From an uncultured Flavobacterium sp. (GTDB lineage: Bacteria > Bacteroidota > Bacteroidia > Flavobacteriales > Flavobacteriaceae): DNA of 64,000 nt. Both the position numbers and the translations under genes were made by a program. The notes below the pieces were generated by a model. That model was not told where the DNA came from and made no database searches. It saw only the letters and a program-made list of their open reading frames with translations. The stretch covers positions 6,106 to 70,105 of the forward strand of contig NZ_CALTYA010000017.1 in NCBI RefSeq assembly GCF_943913405.1. The letters run 5' to 3'. This document shows positions 9,072-17,876 of this stretch, piece after piece. Position 1 is the first letter of the stretch. The number at the start of each line of letters is the position of its first letter.

Positions 9072-9652
9072 AGTTGTTTTTTTGTCCAGCTTAATTGTCT
9101 CATACGCAAACCAGCTTCGCTGTCTGCTATTAAATCTTGAAAGCGCTTGTTTCTTGTGGCTTCCAACTTTGCCGTCATTATATAATGTAAAGCTAGTTTC
9201 TTGTAACCTGCTGGTTGCTGATTAAAGAATTCCCAAGCTTTTTTGTTGGCTTTGAATTGGTCTTCAAAATCTTCGCCTAATTTTTGCTCTTCGTTTTCAA
9301 AGGCATAAACACCTGATTTGTGTTCTTTTCTTTTATTGAAAGCTTCGATTCCGATTGAAAGCATTAATCCTCTGTCTGTCAATTCTTCTATCTTTTTTAT
9401 ATTGACGTTGCTCCAGATGCTGTTTGGCTTTCTGGGCGTAAATCTGATTTGATAGCTTTCTTTGTCTATTGATTTTCTTACGCTGTCGATCCAGCCGAAA
9501 CATAAGGCTTGGTCAACTGACTCAGACCAAGATACGGTTTCTTTTCCAGTTCCTTTTTTATAATAGCCTAAAATCAGTTCTGGTTCTGAAAGATGATTTT
9601 TCTCGAACCATTTTCTGAGTTCTGATTGATTTTTGAAGAATATTGGTTTCAT
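9068..9652 (-). CDS. YdeI/OmpD-associated family protein
   Basis: 194 residues. The segments ELILGYYKKGTGKETVSWSESVDQALCFGWIDS and the later RFTPRKPNSIWSNVN are hallmarks of the YdeI / OmdA family, small cytosolic proteins that have been linked to bacteriocin or peptide tolerance in enterics. The biochemical function is unknown. The stop codon overlaps the glgB start by 4 bases. No signal peptide or membrane segment is visible. Confidence 0.85.
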   Translation of the reverse strand: MKPIFFKNQSELRKWFEKNHLSEPELILGYYKKGTGKETVSWSESVDQALCFGWIDSVRKSIDKESYQIRFTPRKPNSIWSNVNIKKIEELTDRGLMLSIGIEAFNKRKEHKSGVYAFENEEQKLGEDFEDQFKANKKAWEFFNQQPAGYKKLALHYIMTAKLEATRNKRFQDLIADSEAGLRMRQLSWTKKQL

Positions 9653-9762
9653 GATTTTTTTACTGAGCGCTATACTTAAAAAATGATTTTTATGTTTAAT
9701 TTATGATTCTTAAATTTAATAAAATTTAGCATAAGTAATAACTTGCAGAAAAATTTAGTGAT

Positions 9763-10620
9763 ATGTCAGAAAAAAGTCCACAGCATCAGCAATCCTTGAA
9801 GATTCCAAAATCAATTTTGATTACAGCTAAGATATTAGAACTGACATCCTCGAAATTAGCAATGAAATTTGCTTCAAAATTGTTCACGAGTCCGATGAAA
9901 TATAAGATTCCGAAGCGTGAAATTGAAATGGATAAAAATTCTGTTCAGGAAAGTTTTGTTTTGGAAAGCGGAAAAGAAATCGTGGTTTACAATTATGGAC
10001 AAGGCGAAAAAAAAGTGCTTTTAGTTCACGGCTGGTCTGGCAGAGGAACGCAACTGGTAAAAATTGCGGATGAAATGCTACAAATGGGCTATTCAACGAT
10101 TAGTTTTGACGCTCCGGGTCATGGAAAAGCTTCTGGAAAAACGAGCAATATGACCGAATTTATTGCGGCAATTTTAGAACTGCAAGAGAAATTCGGAGCT
10201 TTTGAATTTGCAATCGGACATTCTTTGGGCGGCATGTCAATCTTGAATTCAATCAAAAGAGGATTGAAAATCAAGAAAGCGGTAATCGTTGGAAGCGGTG
10301 ATATTGTGGAAGATATTATGGATGATTTTATAGAAAAATTGGGCATGAATATTGCCATAAGCAAGAAGATGAAAGCTAGTTTTGAGAAGAAGATTGGCGA
10401 AACTATGGACAGCTATTCTGCGTATATAGCTGCGAGGGAAGTTCAGATTCCAGTTTTAATAATTCACGATAATGACGATGCTGATGTTCCGGTAAAAGCG
10501 GCACATCACATTCACGAAAATCTTAAAAACAGTGAATTAATGATTACCAACGGATTAGGACACCGAAAAATCTTGGGAGATGCTAAAGTCATCAAAAAAA
10601 TTGTTGCATTTTTAAATTAA
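9763..10620 (+). CDS. Alpha/beta hydrolase
   Basis: 285 residues with the alpha/beta-hydrolase layout: oxyanion segment VLLVHGWSG (about 85-93), nucleophile elbow GHSLGG with Ser154, an acid in HDNDDADVP (about Asp238) and His267 in GLGHRK. No signal peptide. The substrate cannot be predicted; esterase or lipase-like activity is most likely. It is the first gene of a tight operon: the msrB gene begins 4 bases after its stop. Confidence 0.85.
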   Translation: MSEKSPQHQQSLKIPKSILITAKILELTSSKLAMKFASKLFTSPMKYKIPKREIEMDKNSVQESFVLESGKEIVVYNYGQGEKKVLLVHGWSGRGTQLVKIADEMLQMGYSTISFDAPGHGKASGKTSNMTEFIAAILELQEKFGAFEFAIGHSLGGMSILNSIKRGLKIKKAVIVGSGDIVEDIMDDFIEKLGMNIAISKKMKASFEKKIGETMDSYSAYIAAREVQIPVLIIHDNDDADVPVKAAHHIHENLKNSELMITNGLGHRKILGDAKVIKKIVAFLN

Positions 10621-10624
10621 AAAC

Positions 10625-11116
10625 ATGAAAAATATCCTCGTAATTTTGGTTGCCATTTTCACTTTCACTTCTTGCCAAAGCCAAGAAAAAAAGGAAGTTT
10701 CGAGAAAGCAACCCACGACTAAAATTCAAAAAACAGATGTTGAATGGAAAAAAGAACTGACGCCACAGCAATATGAAGTACTTCGTAATAAAGGCACCGA
10801 AAGAGCTTTTACAGGTGAATATTATGATCATTTTGAAAAAGGAGATTATGTTTGCGCAGCTTGCGGAAATGTAATTTTTCATTCGAACATGAAATTTCAT
10901 TCTGATTGCGGTTGGCCGTCATTTGACCAAGCGATTAAAGGTTCTGTGATTTATAAGGAAGATAATACTTTTGGAATGACTCGAACAGAAGTCATGTGCG
11001 CAAAATGTGGCGGGCATTTGGGTCACGTTTTTGACGATGGACCCAAGGAAACTACCGGAAAAAGATTCTGTACTAATTCTGTTTCGATTAAATTTGTTCC
11101 AGCTAAAAAATCATAA
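10625..11116 (+). CDS. msrB: Peptide-methionine (R)-S-oxide reductase MsrB, exported lipoprotein form
   Basis: 163 residues. MsrB reduces the R form of methionine sulfoxide in proteins. The N-terminus [20 protein letters not shown] is a lipoprotein signal with Cys at about residue 17, so this copy acts outside the cytoplasm. Two zinc CxxC pairs (CAAC, CAKC), the SDCGWPSF motif, [11 protein letters not shown] and the catalytic Cys in RFCTNS are all present. The next gene is a second MsrB without a signal, so periplasm and cytosol are both covered. Spacing to the neighbours is 3-4 bases. Confidence 0.93.
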   Translation: MKNILVILVAIFTFTSCQSQEKKEVSRKQPTTKIQKTDVEWKKELTPQQYEVLRNKGTERAFTGEYYDHFEKGDYVCAACGNVIFHSNMKFHSDCGWPSFDQAIKGSVIYKEDNTFGMTRTEVMCAKCGGHLGHVFDDGPKETTGKRFCTNSVSIKFVPAKKS

Positions 11117-11119
11117 ACT

Positions 11120-11509
11120 ATGAAATATCCAATAAATAAAACTGAAGAAGAGTGGAAAGCCGAACTGGGCTTGGAACGCTATAAAATTTTAAGACAAAAA
11201 GGAACAGAGTTCCCGCATTCTGGGAAATACAATCTGACTTTTGATAAAGGAACTTACTGCTGTGGTGCTTGTGGAGAGCCGTTATTTAATAGCGATTCTA
11301 AATTTGACGCGCATTGTGGCTGGCCTTCGTTTGACGAATCGATTCCAGGAAAAGTGGAATATATTAAGGACAGTTCGCATGGGATGGTTCGCACGGAGAT
11401 TTTATGCGCGAATTGTGGCAGTCATTTAGGCCACGTTTTTGATGACGGTCCGACAAAAACAGGACAGCGTTATTGCGTAAATTCTCTTTCTGTAGATTTT
11501 AAAGAGTAA
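11120..11509 (+). CDS. msrB: Peptide-methionine (R)-S-oxide reductase MsrB, cytosolic form
   Basis: 129 residues, with no signal peptide. It shares the MsrB set with the preceding gene: zinc pairs CGAC and [26 protein letters not shown] and the catalytic Cys in RYCVNSLS. It starts 3 bases after the exported copy. The pair probably arose by duplication and was kept for repair in two compartments (inference). Confidence 0.94.
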   Translation: MKYPINKTEEEWKAELGLERYKILRQKGTEFPHSGKYNLTFDKGTYCCGACGEPLFNSDSKFDAHCGWPSFDESIPGKVEYIKDSSHGMVRTEILCANCGSHLGHVFDDGPTKTGQRYCVNSLSVDFKE

Positions 11510-11521
11510 ATATCTGTCGTG

Positions 11522-12172
11522 ATGGATTTATTCAATGAAGGCACTGATTGGGCGAAAGCCTTAAAACCGTTGATTGCAAAATATAAAGATAAAAAACATC
11601 CTTTGGATTATCAGAATCTTTATCAATTGCTAGTAATGGTGGTGCTTTCTGCGCAAGACAGCGACGCTCATATCAATAAGATTGCTCCAAAGTTATTTGC
11701 GGAATTTCCAGATATGAAATCTTTGGCGAAAGCTGATGAAGATTCTTTGTTGCCGTTTGTTGCCGAAGTGCGTTTTCACGTAAATAAGATGAAATGGCTT
11801 TTGGAAATTGCTGGAATAGTTAAGGAGGATAAGAATATTCCATTGACTATAAAGGAATTGACAGCCTTGAAAGGAATCGGCAGAAAATCGGCAAATGTCA
11901 TTATGCGCGAAGCAGAAGTCAAAGCCGAAGGAATCATGGCCGATTTGCATGTTGTTCGCGTTGTACCCAGATTAGGAATTTCAAAAGCCAAAGAAGCTGA
12001 CAAAATAGAAAAAGACATGATGGCGGTTTTGCCACAATCAATGTGGTCAGAAGTAGGTTTGGCAATATCATCTTTGGGAAGAGAAATTTGCCGACCGACA
12101 AATCCAAAGCATGAAGAGTGTATGCTGAGCAATGTTTGCGAGTATTGCAAAAAAACAAAAGGCGACTGTTAA
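11522..12172 (+). CDS. Endonuclease III-like DNA glycosylase with altered Fe-S ligand
   Basis: 216 residues from the ATG at 11522 (a GTG directly before it is also possible). It belongs to the HhH-GPD family that excises oxidised pyrimidines. The helix-hairpin-helix LKGIGRKSA carries the catalytic Lys (about 122), and MADLHVVRV carries the catalytic Asp (about 141). The C-terminal cluster loop reads C-X6-H-X2-C-X5-C instead of C-X6-C-X2-C-X5-C: the second cysteine is His197. Extra cysteines follow (CEYC and a terminal Cys). So it is either an active glycosylase with a 3Cys-1His cluster or a diverged paralogue. Last gene of the hydrolase-msrB-msrB operon. Confidence 0.88.
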   Translation: MDLFNEGTDWAKALKPLIAKYKDKKHPLDYQNLYQLLVMVVLSAQDSDAHINKIAPKLFAEFPDMKSLAKADEDSLLPFVAEVRFHVNKMKWLLEIAGIVKEDKNIPLTIKELTALKGIGRKSANVIMREAEVKAEGIMADLHVVRVVPRLGISKAKEADKIEKDMMAVLPQSMWSEVGLAISSLGREICRPTNPKHEECMLSNVCEYCKKTKGDC

Positions 12173-12184
12173 GGTCGCCTTTTT
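12158..12184. terminator. Bidirectional terminator
   Basis: AAAGGCGAC, a 7-base loop and GTCGCCTTT with A/T runs on both sides. It overlaps the stop codon of the endonuclease III-like gene and serves the convergent gene at 12186-12488 as well. Confidence 0.9.
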
Positions 12185-12185
12185 G

Positions 12186-12488
12186 TTATAATATTTTTAC
12201 TAATTCTCCTGTCGAAGTAAAGATTGCGGTCAATATTCCATTGTCTTTTTTGAGAACTAATTTGTATTCTCCGTCAGAAGAAACGGCTGCTTCGCTGACT
12301 TGATAATCGCCATATTTTGCTTTTAAATTTATCAAAGCTTCTTTGTTGACTTGATCTGGCGAGATTTTTTTATATTCTTTCTCTTGTTCTAGAATCTGTT
12401 TTTGTGCTGTATTTGATGCTATTTGTTTAGCAAAATTTGGCGTGCTGATTCCCAAGATGAAAACGGATAGATAAAATAACTTTTTCAT
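12186..12488 (-). CDS. Small secreted hypothetical protein
   Basis: 100 residues with a Sec signal peptide (cleavage probably after NFAKQIA or nearby, about residues 20-25). The mature part is charged, and its C-terminal half (SSDGEYKLVLKKDNGILTAIF) looks like a small beta-sheet module. It slightly recalls PepSY-like or periplasmic inhibitor domains, but I cannot assign a family. It is convergent with the preceding operon and shares its terminator. Confidence 0.6.
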   Translation of the reverse strand: MKKLFYLSVFILGISTPNFAKQIASNTAQKQILEQEKEYKKISPDQVNKEALINLKAKYGDYQVSEAAVSSDGEYKLVLKKDNGILTAIFTSTGELVKIL

Positions 12489-12598
12489 AATTGATTCTTT
12501 TTGTGTTGCAATACTTAAAGTTAAGGTATTCCTATTTTGGAGAAAAGAATTTTAATGAAAATTTGGGAGTAGTTATTTAGTTTACAGAAGTTGATTAT

Positions 12599-12624
12599 GT
12601 GATTGCTTCTTTCCTCGCAATGAT
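12599..12624. repeat. Short palindromic repeat of the ATTGC...GCAAT type
   Basis: The sequence contains GATTGCTTCTTTCCTCGCAA and reads on the minus strand as CATTGCGAGGAA... followed by GAAGCAATC. This matches a palindromic repeat seen widely in bacterial genomes (recognised from general knowledge). It is a single copy here, in the gap between 12488 and the SRP RNA. Confidence 0.5.
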
Positions 12625-12662
12625 ATTGAGTTTGCTATTTCTACAAAGTTTATCGCCAATAT

Positions 12663-12777
12663 TGGTCCTGGCGTTAAAAAAATGCCTGAAGTTTTTAACT
12701 AGCCCTGATGGTGCCATTGTTTGAGCTCTTGTGCCAGCCTTAAAAGCTGGCGCAAAGCGAGTGGCACCAGCGGGAAT
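12663..12777 (+). repeat. Structured dispersed repeat, copy A
   Basis: This shares a conserved frame with copy B at 52143-52259: AGCCC-GAT, GAGCTCTT, a hairpin, AAAGCGAGTG and CAGCGGGAA. The outer stem is GGTGCC with GGCACC. The inner hairpin pairs GTGCCAGC with GCTGGCGC (one G-U). Copy B keeps both stems with different bases. The family resembles a common flavobacterial intergenic element and may be related to Rfam motifs such as Flavo-1; I could not verify this. Strand is uncertain. Confidence 0.65.
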
Positions 12778-12818
12778 TTCATCTAAAGAATTCCCATTGT
12801 TTGGCTTCAGGTAAAAGC

Positions 12819-12847
12819 AAAAAAAAATCCTCCAAAAAGGAAGATTA
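12819..12847 (-). terminator. ffs: Terminator of the SRP RNA gene
   Basis: On the minus strand AATCTTCC, a T5 loop, GGAGGATT and a long T-run follow directly after the RNA. Confidence 0.8.
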
Positions 12848-12854
12848 AAAAAAT

Positions 12855-12948
12855 GGCAAGCGACCTACATCGCACCGCTACAACCGCTTACCCTTGCTGC
12901 GTTCCCACCCTGGGGGAGTCTGCAGGAGCTGGTCGTGTAGGACTTGCC
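12855..12948 (-). ncRNA. ffs: Signal recognition particle RNA (4.5S-type)
   Basis: The minus strand folds into one long hairpin of about 94 bases. The ends GGCAAG and CTTGCC pair, and the tip carries the conserved SRP core around CAGGGTGGGAACGCAGCAAG. It binds the Ffh GTPase and targets nascent membrane proteins. A Bacteroidota promoter ends 5 bases upstream and a terminator follows directly, so it is a stand-alone unit. The end positions are set by the pairing and are good to a few bases. Confidence 0.92.
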
Positions 12949-12952
12949 GGTG

Positions 12953-12982
12953 CAAATATACAATCTTTTTATATTTTTGCAA
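12953..12982 (-). promoter_or_regulatory. Promoter of the SRP RNA gene
   Basis: Minus strand TTGC (12979-12982) and TATATTTG (12953-12960) are separated by about 18-19 bases and fit TTG-N-TAnnTTTG closely. This is one of the best promoter matches in the window. Confidence 0.75.
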
Positions 12983-13038
12983 GCGCATTGCCCGTTATAA
13001 AATAACGTTGTATATTGGTCATGATTAATTTTACAACA

Positions 13039-14100
13039 ATGAAAAAACATAAGTTATTAGCTTTCATTTTATTAGGAAGCATAATTGTCTCTTGCGGCGA
13101 CAATGAAAAAGATAAAAAAAATTTATTTAGCATCGATTCTAGTGCCTTAAAAGCGACTTATCTGCCTCATGAAACGCTTTCTCTTCAATTAAAAAATGAA
13201 AAAAGCAAGGCGATTGACTCGATTATTTATTATTTGAATGAAAAAAGAGCGGGTGCCGTTAAGGGAAATGCAAAATTGGATTTTGCTTTGACAGATACTA
13301 AATTTGGCTATCAAAATATAAAAGCTTTAGTTTATTTTGAAGGACAAGATGTGGAAGTTACTGATAAAATTGAAGTGGTTTCTGACATAAAACCTAAGCT
13401 TTTGAAATTCACGATCGTGAATACTTATCCGCATGATGAGACTTCTTACACGCAAGGATTGGAATTTTATAGAGATACTTTATTTGAGGGAACCGGGCAA
13501 AGAGGTGCTTCTAAATTGATGAAAACGGATTATAAAACTGGAAAATCTTATAAATCAGTTAATTTAGAAAATCAATATTTTGGAGAAGGGATTACGATTT
13601 TGAATAATAAAGTCTATCAATTGACTTGGCAAGAAAACACTGGTTTCATATACAATGCTGATAATTTGGCTAAAATAAAATCATTTGAATATTTCAAAAA
13701 AGTGGAAGGCTGGGGATTTTGCAACGATGGCAAAAATTTATACCAATCTGACGGAACAGAAAAAATCTGGGTTTTAGATCCAGAAACAATGAAAGAAGTA
13801 GATTATGTAAATGTTTATTCAGAAGCAAGTAAAATCAAAGCCGTAAACGAGCTAGAATGGGTTGAAGGAAAAATCTATGGAAATGTGTATCAAAAAGATG
13901 CTGTTGCCGTAATTAATCCAAAAACTGGTGCTGTGGAAGGAATTTTAGATTTAAGAGAATTAAAGTCTAAAATTAACATGGTTGGCCATGATCCAGGAAA
14001 TGATGTTTTGAACGGACTGGCTTACAACTCTAAAACTAAGACGCTTTTTGTAACTGGCAAAAAGTGGAATAAGATGTTTGAAATTAAGGTTTCAGAATAG
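13039..14100 (+). CDS. Glutaminyl-peptide cyclotransferase lipoprotein
   Basis: The ATG at 13039 (MKKHKLLAF) gives a lipoprotein signal ending IIVSCGD; the ATG at 13021 adds six residues and is less likely. About 353 residues. After an N-terminal beta-sandwich-like part of about 115 residues comes the five-bladed propeller of plant/bacterial-type glutamine cyclotransferases (PHDETSYTQGLEF, GEGIT, NELEW, GHDPGNDVLNGLAY). It converts N-terminal Gln of proteins to pyroglutamate. In Bacteroidota many exported proteins have Gln after the signal peptide, which fits an extracytoplasmic role. Confidence 0.9.
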   Translation: MKKHKLLAFILLGSIIVSCGDNEKDKKNLFSIDSSALKATYLPHETLSLQLKNEKSKAIDSIIYYLNEKRAGAVKGNAKLDFALTDTKFGYQNIKALVYFEGQDVEVTDKIEVVSDIKPKLLKFTIVNTYPHDETSYTQGLEFYRDTLFEGTGQRGASKLMKTDYKTGKSYKSVNLENQYFGEGITILNNKVYQLTWQENTGFIYNADNLAKIKSFEYFKKVEGWGFCNDGKNLYQSDGTEKIWVLDPETMKEVDYVNVYSEASKIKAVNELEWVEGKIYGNVYQKDAVAVINPKTGAVEGILDLRELKSKINMVGHDPGNDVLNGLAYNSKTKTLFVTGKKWNKMFEIKVSE

Positions 14101-14122
14101 ATTTTAACTTAATAAAGTATAA

Positions 14123-14150
14123 AAAACCGAACGTCATTGTTCGGTTTTTT
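14123..14150 (+). terminator. Terminator after glutaminyl cyclase
   Basis: AACCGAAC, loop, GTTCGGTT followed by a T-run. Confidence 0.9.
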
Positions 14151-14190
14151 GATTTGTAAAACTTAAATTCGTAATTATAAATTTATAACT

Positions 14191-15051
14191 ATGAAGAAAA
14201 TTGGTTTTTGTATTTTATTTGCAATCTTTTCGAATTTAGCAACGAATGCTCAAAATTTAAATCCAAAAGATTCGATAACCTTAAAAGATGTTTCTTATGG
14301 AAAGTCAGAAGAACAATTAATTGACGTTTTTTTACCAGCGGATAGAAATTCGAAAACTAAAGTTTTTGTCTTGCTTCACGGTGGAGGCTGGCAAAAAGGT
14401 TCAAAATCTAGCATGAATTACATGGTGCGTAATTTGAAAATTGAATTTCCTAATTATGCCATTGTAAATGTAAATTACAGATTAGGAACTCCTGAAAGTC
14501 CCGCTTTCCCTAAACAAATTGATGATATCACAGCCGTTTTTGATTATTTAAAATTGAATGAATTAAATTATAAAATTTCTAAAAATTTTGCTCTTATCGG
14601 AAGCAGCGCTGGTTCACATTTAGCCTTGCTTTATGCCTACGGATTTGACAAAAACAGCAACATAAAAGCAATTTGCGACATTATAGGACCTGTAGATTTA
14701 ACTGATCCATCCTATACTTTAAATCCTAAATTTGATGCGTCGCAATTTAAAAATCTTGTTGGAGAAGAAATAACGTATGCAAAAAATCCAGAAATTTATT
14801 TGAAAGTAAGCCCTTCTCAATATGTATCAAAAAAATCACCGAAAACAATTATGTTTTATGGTGAAAATGATCCATTCGTACCAAAAACACAGGGTTTTAT
14901 CCTGAAAGAAAAGCTAGATAAAAATAAAGTTTATAACGAATTACACATTTATCCAAGCGAAAGACACGGATTTTGGAGCAAGGAAACAAGCAAAGCTACC
15001 AACAAAGAAATTAAGATTAAGATTAATGATTTCTTTAGAAAAAACTTTTAA
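14191..15051 (+). CDS. Secreted alpha/beta hydrolase (esterase/carboxylesterase type)
   Basis: 286 residues with a Sec signal (cleavage after ATNA, about residue 20). It has the HGGGW oxyanion motif (63-67), nucleophile Ser139 in GSSAGS, and a late Asp and His (ENDPF and ERHGFW). This is the layout of the hormone-sensitive-lipase / BD-FAE-like esterase group. The substrate is probably an acyl or feruloyl ester but cannot be fixed from sequence. It is a single gene with a terminator on each side. Confidence 0.82.
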   Translation: MKKIGFCILFAIFSNLATNAQNLNPKDSITLKDVSYGKSEEQLIDVFLPADRNSKTKVFVLLHGGGWQKGSKSSMNYMVRNLKIEFPNYAIVNVNYRLGTPESPAFPKQIDDITAVFDYLKLNELNYKISKNFALIGSSAGSHLALLYAYGFDKNSNIKAICDIIGPVDLTDPSYTLNPKFDASQFKNLVGEEITYAKNPEIYLKVSPSQYVSKKSPKTIMFYGENDPFVPKTQGFILKEKLDKNKVYNELHIYPSERHGFWSKETSKATNKEIKIKINDFFRKNF

Positions 15052-15052
15052 T

Positions 15053-15084
15053 AAAAAAAACCGAGCAAATTCTCGGTTTTTTTT
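15053..15084. terminator. Bidirectional terminator
   Basis: CCGAG (15061-15065) and CTCGG (15072-15076) with an A-run before and a T-run after, between two convergent genes. Confidence 0.88.
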
Positions 15085-15088
15085 ATGC

Positions 15089-15727
15089 TTATTTCTTTTT
15101 CTTTGCGGGCGTTTTTGCTGTTGAAGTAGCTAAACTTGTCGGTTTCCCTTCCACATACTTTTTATCGGTCGCATTAAATGCAAAAGTATTCTGCTGTGTT
15201 TTATTTTTCTGCTGAATATCGCCTTCTGGTGTCAAGATAAATTCAAAGCCTTCTCTCCTAACCTTTTCTTGGGTTTCTGAAGCATTTTTTAATCGGTCTA
15301 AGAAAAATTTTTCAGTGATATTTGTTGTTGATTGTTGGTTTGAAAATAGCTTTGTTTTTGTAGAAATGTCATAAACTTCTGAAAATAATATTGTTTTGAT
15401 TTCAGTTTTCAACTCAGTTTTCGTTGTAGCTTCTTCTGTCCAAGTTAAAAGATATAAAGGCGTTCCTTTTGCTGTAAATGGTTTGATGGTGCAATCTTTA
15501 GGCAAGCTATTTGCGTCGACAGTTTTGATTCCAATAGTATCTTTTGAAGCCTTATTATTGACAAAAAGAAAGAAATTTCCTTTTACAATTTCTGCTGTAA
15601 GATTATCGGCTTTCGCTAAAGCAGTTGAAGCAGTTTTTGCTGGAGCTTTTCCTTTGGCTTTCTTTTTTTGTCCGTAGGAAATCGTTGTGCAAAGTAGGAT
15701 TAAAATCAGAAGGGCGGTCTTTTTCAT
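15089..15727 (-). CDS. Secreted Lys/Ala-rich hypothetical protein
   Basis: 212 residues with a signal peptide (cleavage after ISYG, about residue 19). Both ends are low-complexity Lys/Ala/Pro (KKKAKGKAPAKT and TPAKKKK), giving a very basic protein. The middle (about 45-185) is more ordered and contains KGTPLYLLTWTEEATTKTEL. I recognise no family. Highly basic termini could bind nucleic acid or anionic polymer (inference only). Confidence 0.6.
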   Translation of the reverse strand: MKKTALLILILLCTTISYGQKKKAKGKAPAKTASTALAKADNLTAEIVKGNFFLFVNNKASKDTIGIKTVDANSLPKDCTIKPFTAKGTPLYLLTWTEEATTKTELKTEIKTILFSEVYDISTKTKLFSNQQSTTNITEKFFLDRLKNASETQEKVRREGFEFILTPEGDIQQKNKTQQNTFAFNATDKKYVEGKPTSLATSTAKTPAKKKK

Positions 15728-15794
15728 ATTTTATTTTTTTTTGGAATGCCTAAAATACGAAAAAATTGATATGATAATTGTTAAATTATTAAAC

Positions 15795-15828
15795 AAAAAA
15801 AGCCCTGATAAAAATATCAGGGCTTTTA
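15795..15828 (-). terminator. Terminator of dnaK
   Basis: AGCCCTGATA (15801-15810) pairs perfectly with TATCAGGGCT (15815-15824); on the minus strand it is followed by a T-run. Confidence 0.92.
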
Positions 15829-15848
15829 AAATATAATCTAAAAAGTGA

Positions 15849-17732
15849 TTATTTCACTTCTTCGTAGTCAACATCTTGAACGTTGTCTCCTTGATCAGCT
15901 GGCTGTGCATCTTGTGGAGCACCTTGAGCATCACCTTGCTTGTACATTTCTTCAGAAGCATTTTTCCACGCTTCGTTGATTTTGTCTAAAGCTGGTTGAA
16001 TCGTAGCCACATCTTGGTTAGCGTGAGCCATTTTCAATTCAGTCAAAGCATATTCGATAGCTGTTTTGTTTCCATCAGATAATTTCTCTCCGAATTCTTT
16101 CAATTGACTTTCTGTTTGGAAAATCATGCTGTCAGCTTCGTTCAATTTCTCGATTTTTTCTCTTGCAGCTTTGTCAGAATCAGCATTTGCTTCAGCCTCT
16201 TTTTTCATTCTTTCGATTTCTTCTTGAGTCAATCCAGAAGAAGCTTCGATTCTGATATCGTGAGATTTACCAGTTCCTTTGTCAGTTGCAGAAACTTTGA
16301 TGATACCGTTAGCATCGATGTCAAAAGTTACTTCAATTTGTGGAACACCTCTACCTGCTGGTGGAATTCCATCAAGGTGGAAACGACCGATAGTTTTGTT
16401 ATCTGCAGCCATAGCTCTTTCCCCTTGCAATACGTGGATTTCCACAGATGGTTGGTTGTCAGAAGCTGTTGAGAATACTTGAGATTTTTTTGTTGGGATA
16501 GTTGTGTTAGACTCAATTAATTTTGTCAAAACACCACCCATAGTTTCGATACCTAAAGATAAAGGTGTAACGTCTAATAACAATACATCTTTAACGTCTC
16601 CAGATAAAACGCCACCTTGGATTGCAGCACCAATTGCCACAACTTCATCAGGATTAACTCCTTTTGATGGTTTTTTATTGAAGAATTTCTCCACTTCTTC
16701 TTGGATTTTTGGGATTCTTGTAGAACCTCCAACCAAGATAACTTCATCAATATCAGTGATTTTCAAACCAGCATCTTTCAACGCTTTTGCTACTGGAGCC
16801 ATTGAACGTTTTACTAAAGCGTCAGTTAATTGGTCAAATTTAGCTCTTGACAATTTTTTAACCAAGTGTTTTGGTCCTGTTGCAGTAGCAGTAACGTATG
16901 GCAAGTTGATTTCAGTTTCTCCTGTAGAAGACAATTCAATTTTTGCTTTTTCAGCTGCTTCTTTCAAACGTTGCAAAGACATTGGATCAAGACGCAAATC
17001 TAAACCTTCTTCCGCTTTAAATTCGTCAGCTAACCAGTCAATGATAGTTTGGTCAAAGTCATCTCCACCTAAGTGCGTATCTCCATTTGTAGACAATACT
17101 TCGAAAACTCCGTCTCCTAATTCAAGGATAGAAATATCAAAAGTACCACCACCTAAATCGTAAACTGCGATTTTTTGATCCGTACCTTTTTTATCCAAAC
17201 CATAAGCTAAAGCAGCAGCAGTTGGCTCGTTGATGATACGCATCACTTTTAAACCAGCGATTTCACCAGCCTCTTTTGTAGCCTGACGTTGCGCATCGTT
17301 GAAATAAGCAGGAACAGTAATAACTGCTTCTGTAACTGTTTGACCTAAATAATCTTCAGCCGTTTTCTTCATTTTTTGAAGCGTCATTGCTGATAATTCT
17401 TGTGGCGTGTAAAGACGACCATCAATATCCACACGTGGCGTATCGTTATCACCTCTTACAACACTGTAAGGTACATTTTTAGCTTCAGTAGCGCTTTCAG
17501 AGAATTTATTTCCCATGAAACGTTTTACAGATGCAACAGTTTTTGTTGGATTGGTCACTGCTTGTCTTTTAGCAGGGTCACCAACTTTGATTTCTCCACC
17601 TTCAACAAATGCAATTACTGATGGCGTTGTTCTTTTTCCTTCAGCATTAGGAATTACAACTGGTTCGCTTCCTTCCATTACAGAAACGCAAGAGTTTGTT
17701 GTTCCTAAGTCAATTCCGATTATTTTACCCAT
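15849..17732 (-). CDS. dnaK: Chaperone protein DnaK (Hsp70)
   Basis: 627 residues. It begins [21 protein letters not shown], the Hsp70 phosphate-loop signature, followed by an actin-fold ATPase (to about 375), the linker [19 protein letters not shown] and a substrate-binding domain with lid. The C-terminus is Gln/Asp-rich and ends DVDYEEVK, the usual EEV-type end. The gene stands alone here; neither grpE nor dnaJ is adjacent. It carries the same TGGCATAAAGATTG upstream motif as lon, plus several TGTCA boxes, and has a strong terminator. Confidence 0.98.
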   Translation of the reverse strand: MGKIIGIDLGTTNSCVSVMEGSEPVVIPNAEGKRTTPSVIAFVEGGEIKVGDPAKRQAVTNPTKTVASVKRFMGNKFSESATEAKNVPYSVVRGDNDTPRVDIDGRLYTPQELSAMTLQKMKKTAEDYLGQTVTEAVITVPAYFNDAQRQATKEAGEIAGLKVMRIINEPTAAALAYGLDKKGTDQKIAVYDLGGGTFDISILELGDGVFEVLSTNGDTHLGGDDFDQTIIDWLADEFKAEEGLDLRLDPMSLQRLKEAAEKAKIELSSTGETEINLPYVTATATGPKHLVKKLSRAKFDQLTDALVKRSMAPVAKALKDAGLKITDIDEVILVGGSTRIPKIQEEVEKFFNKKPSKGVNPDEVVAIGAAIQGGVLSGDVKDVLLLDVTPLSLGIETMGGVLTKLIESNTTIPTKKSQVFSTASDNQPSVEIHVLQGERAMAADNKTIGRFHLDGIPPAGRGVPQIEVTFDIDANGIIKVSATDKGTGKSHDIRIEASSGLTQEEIERMKKEAEANADSDKAAREKIEKLNEADSMIFQTESQLKEFGEKLSDGNKTAIEYALTELKMAHANQDVATIQPALDKINEAWKNASEEMYKQGDAQGAPQDAQPADQGDNVQDVDYEEVK

Positions 17733-17785
17733 TTTATTTTTATTTTGTTTCTATTCTAATTTTTTGAACTCGGATAGTCATTAGA

Positions 17786-17799
17786 CAATCTTTATGCCA
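17786..17799 (-). promoter_or_regulatory. sigma-54-like promoter motif upstream of dnaK
   Basis: Minus strand TGGCATAAAGATTG (preceded by T, followed by T), 54 bases before the start codon, is identical to the motif before lon. Further upstream (17815-17870) the minus strand has TGTCA three times and TGACA once, which could be activator sites. Interpretation as sigma-54 or another stress promoter is inference. Confidence 0.5.
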
Positions 17800-17876
17800 A
17801 GACAGAAAATTATTAAAATTGTCAGTTTTTGTTAAAAGTGACATTTATGAATATGACAAGATGACATTTTTAAGAA

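Noticed and set aside
12865..13050. 61-codon open frame on the minus strand
   Set aside because: Overlaps the SRP RNA and its promoter; not a protein gene.
16504..17163. Long open frame on the strand opposite dnaK
   Set aside because: A shadow of the strongly biased dnaK codons; the real protein is unmistakable on the other strand.
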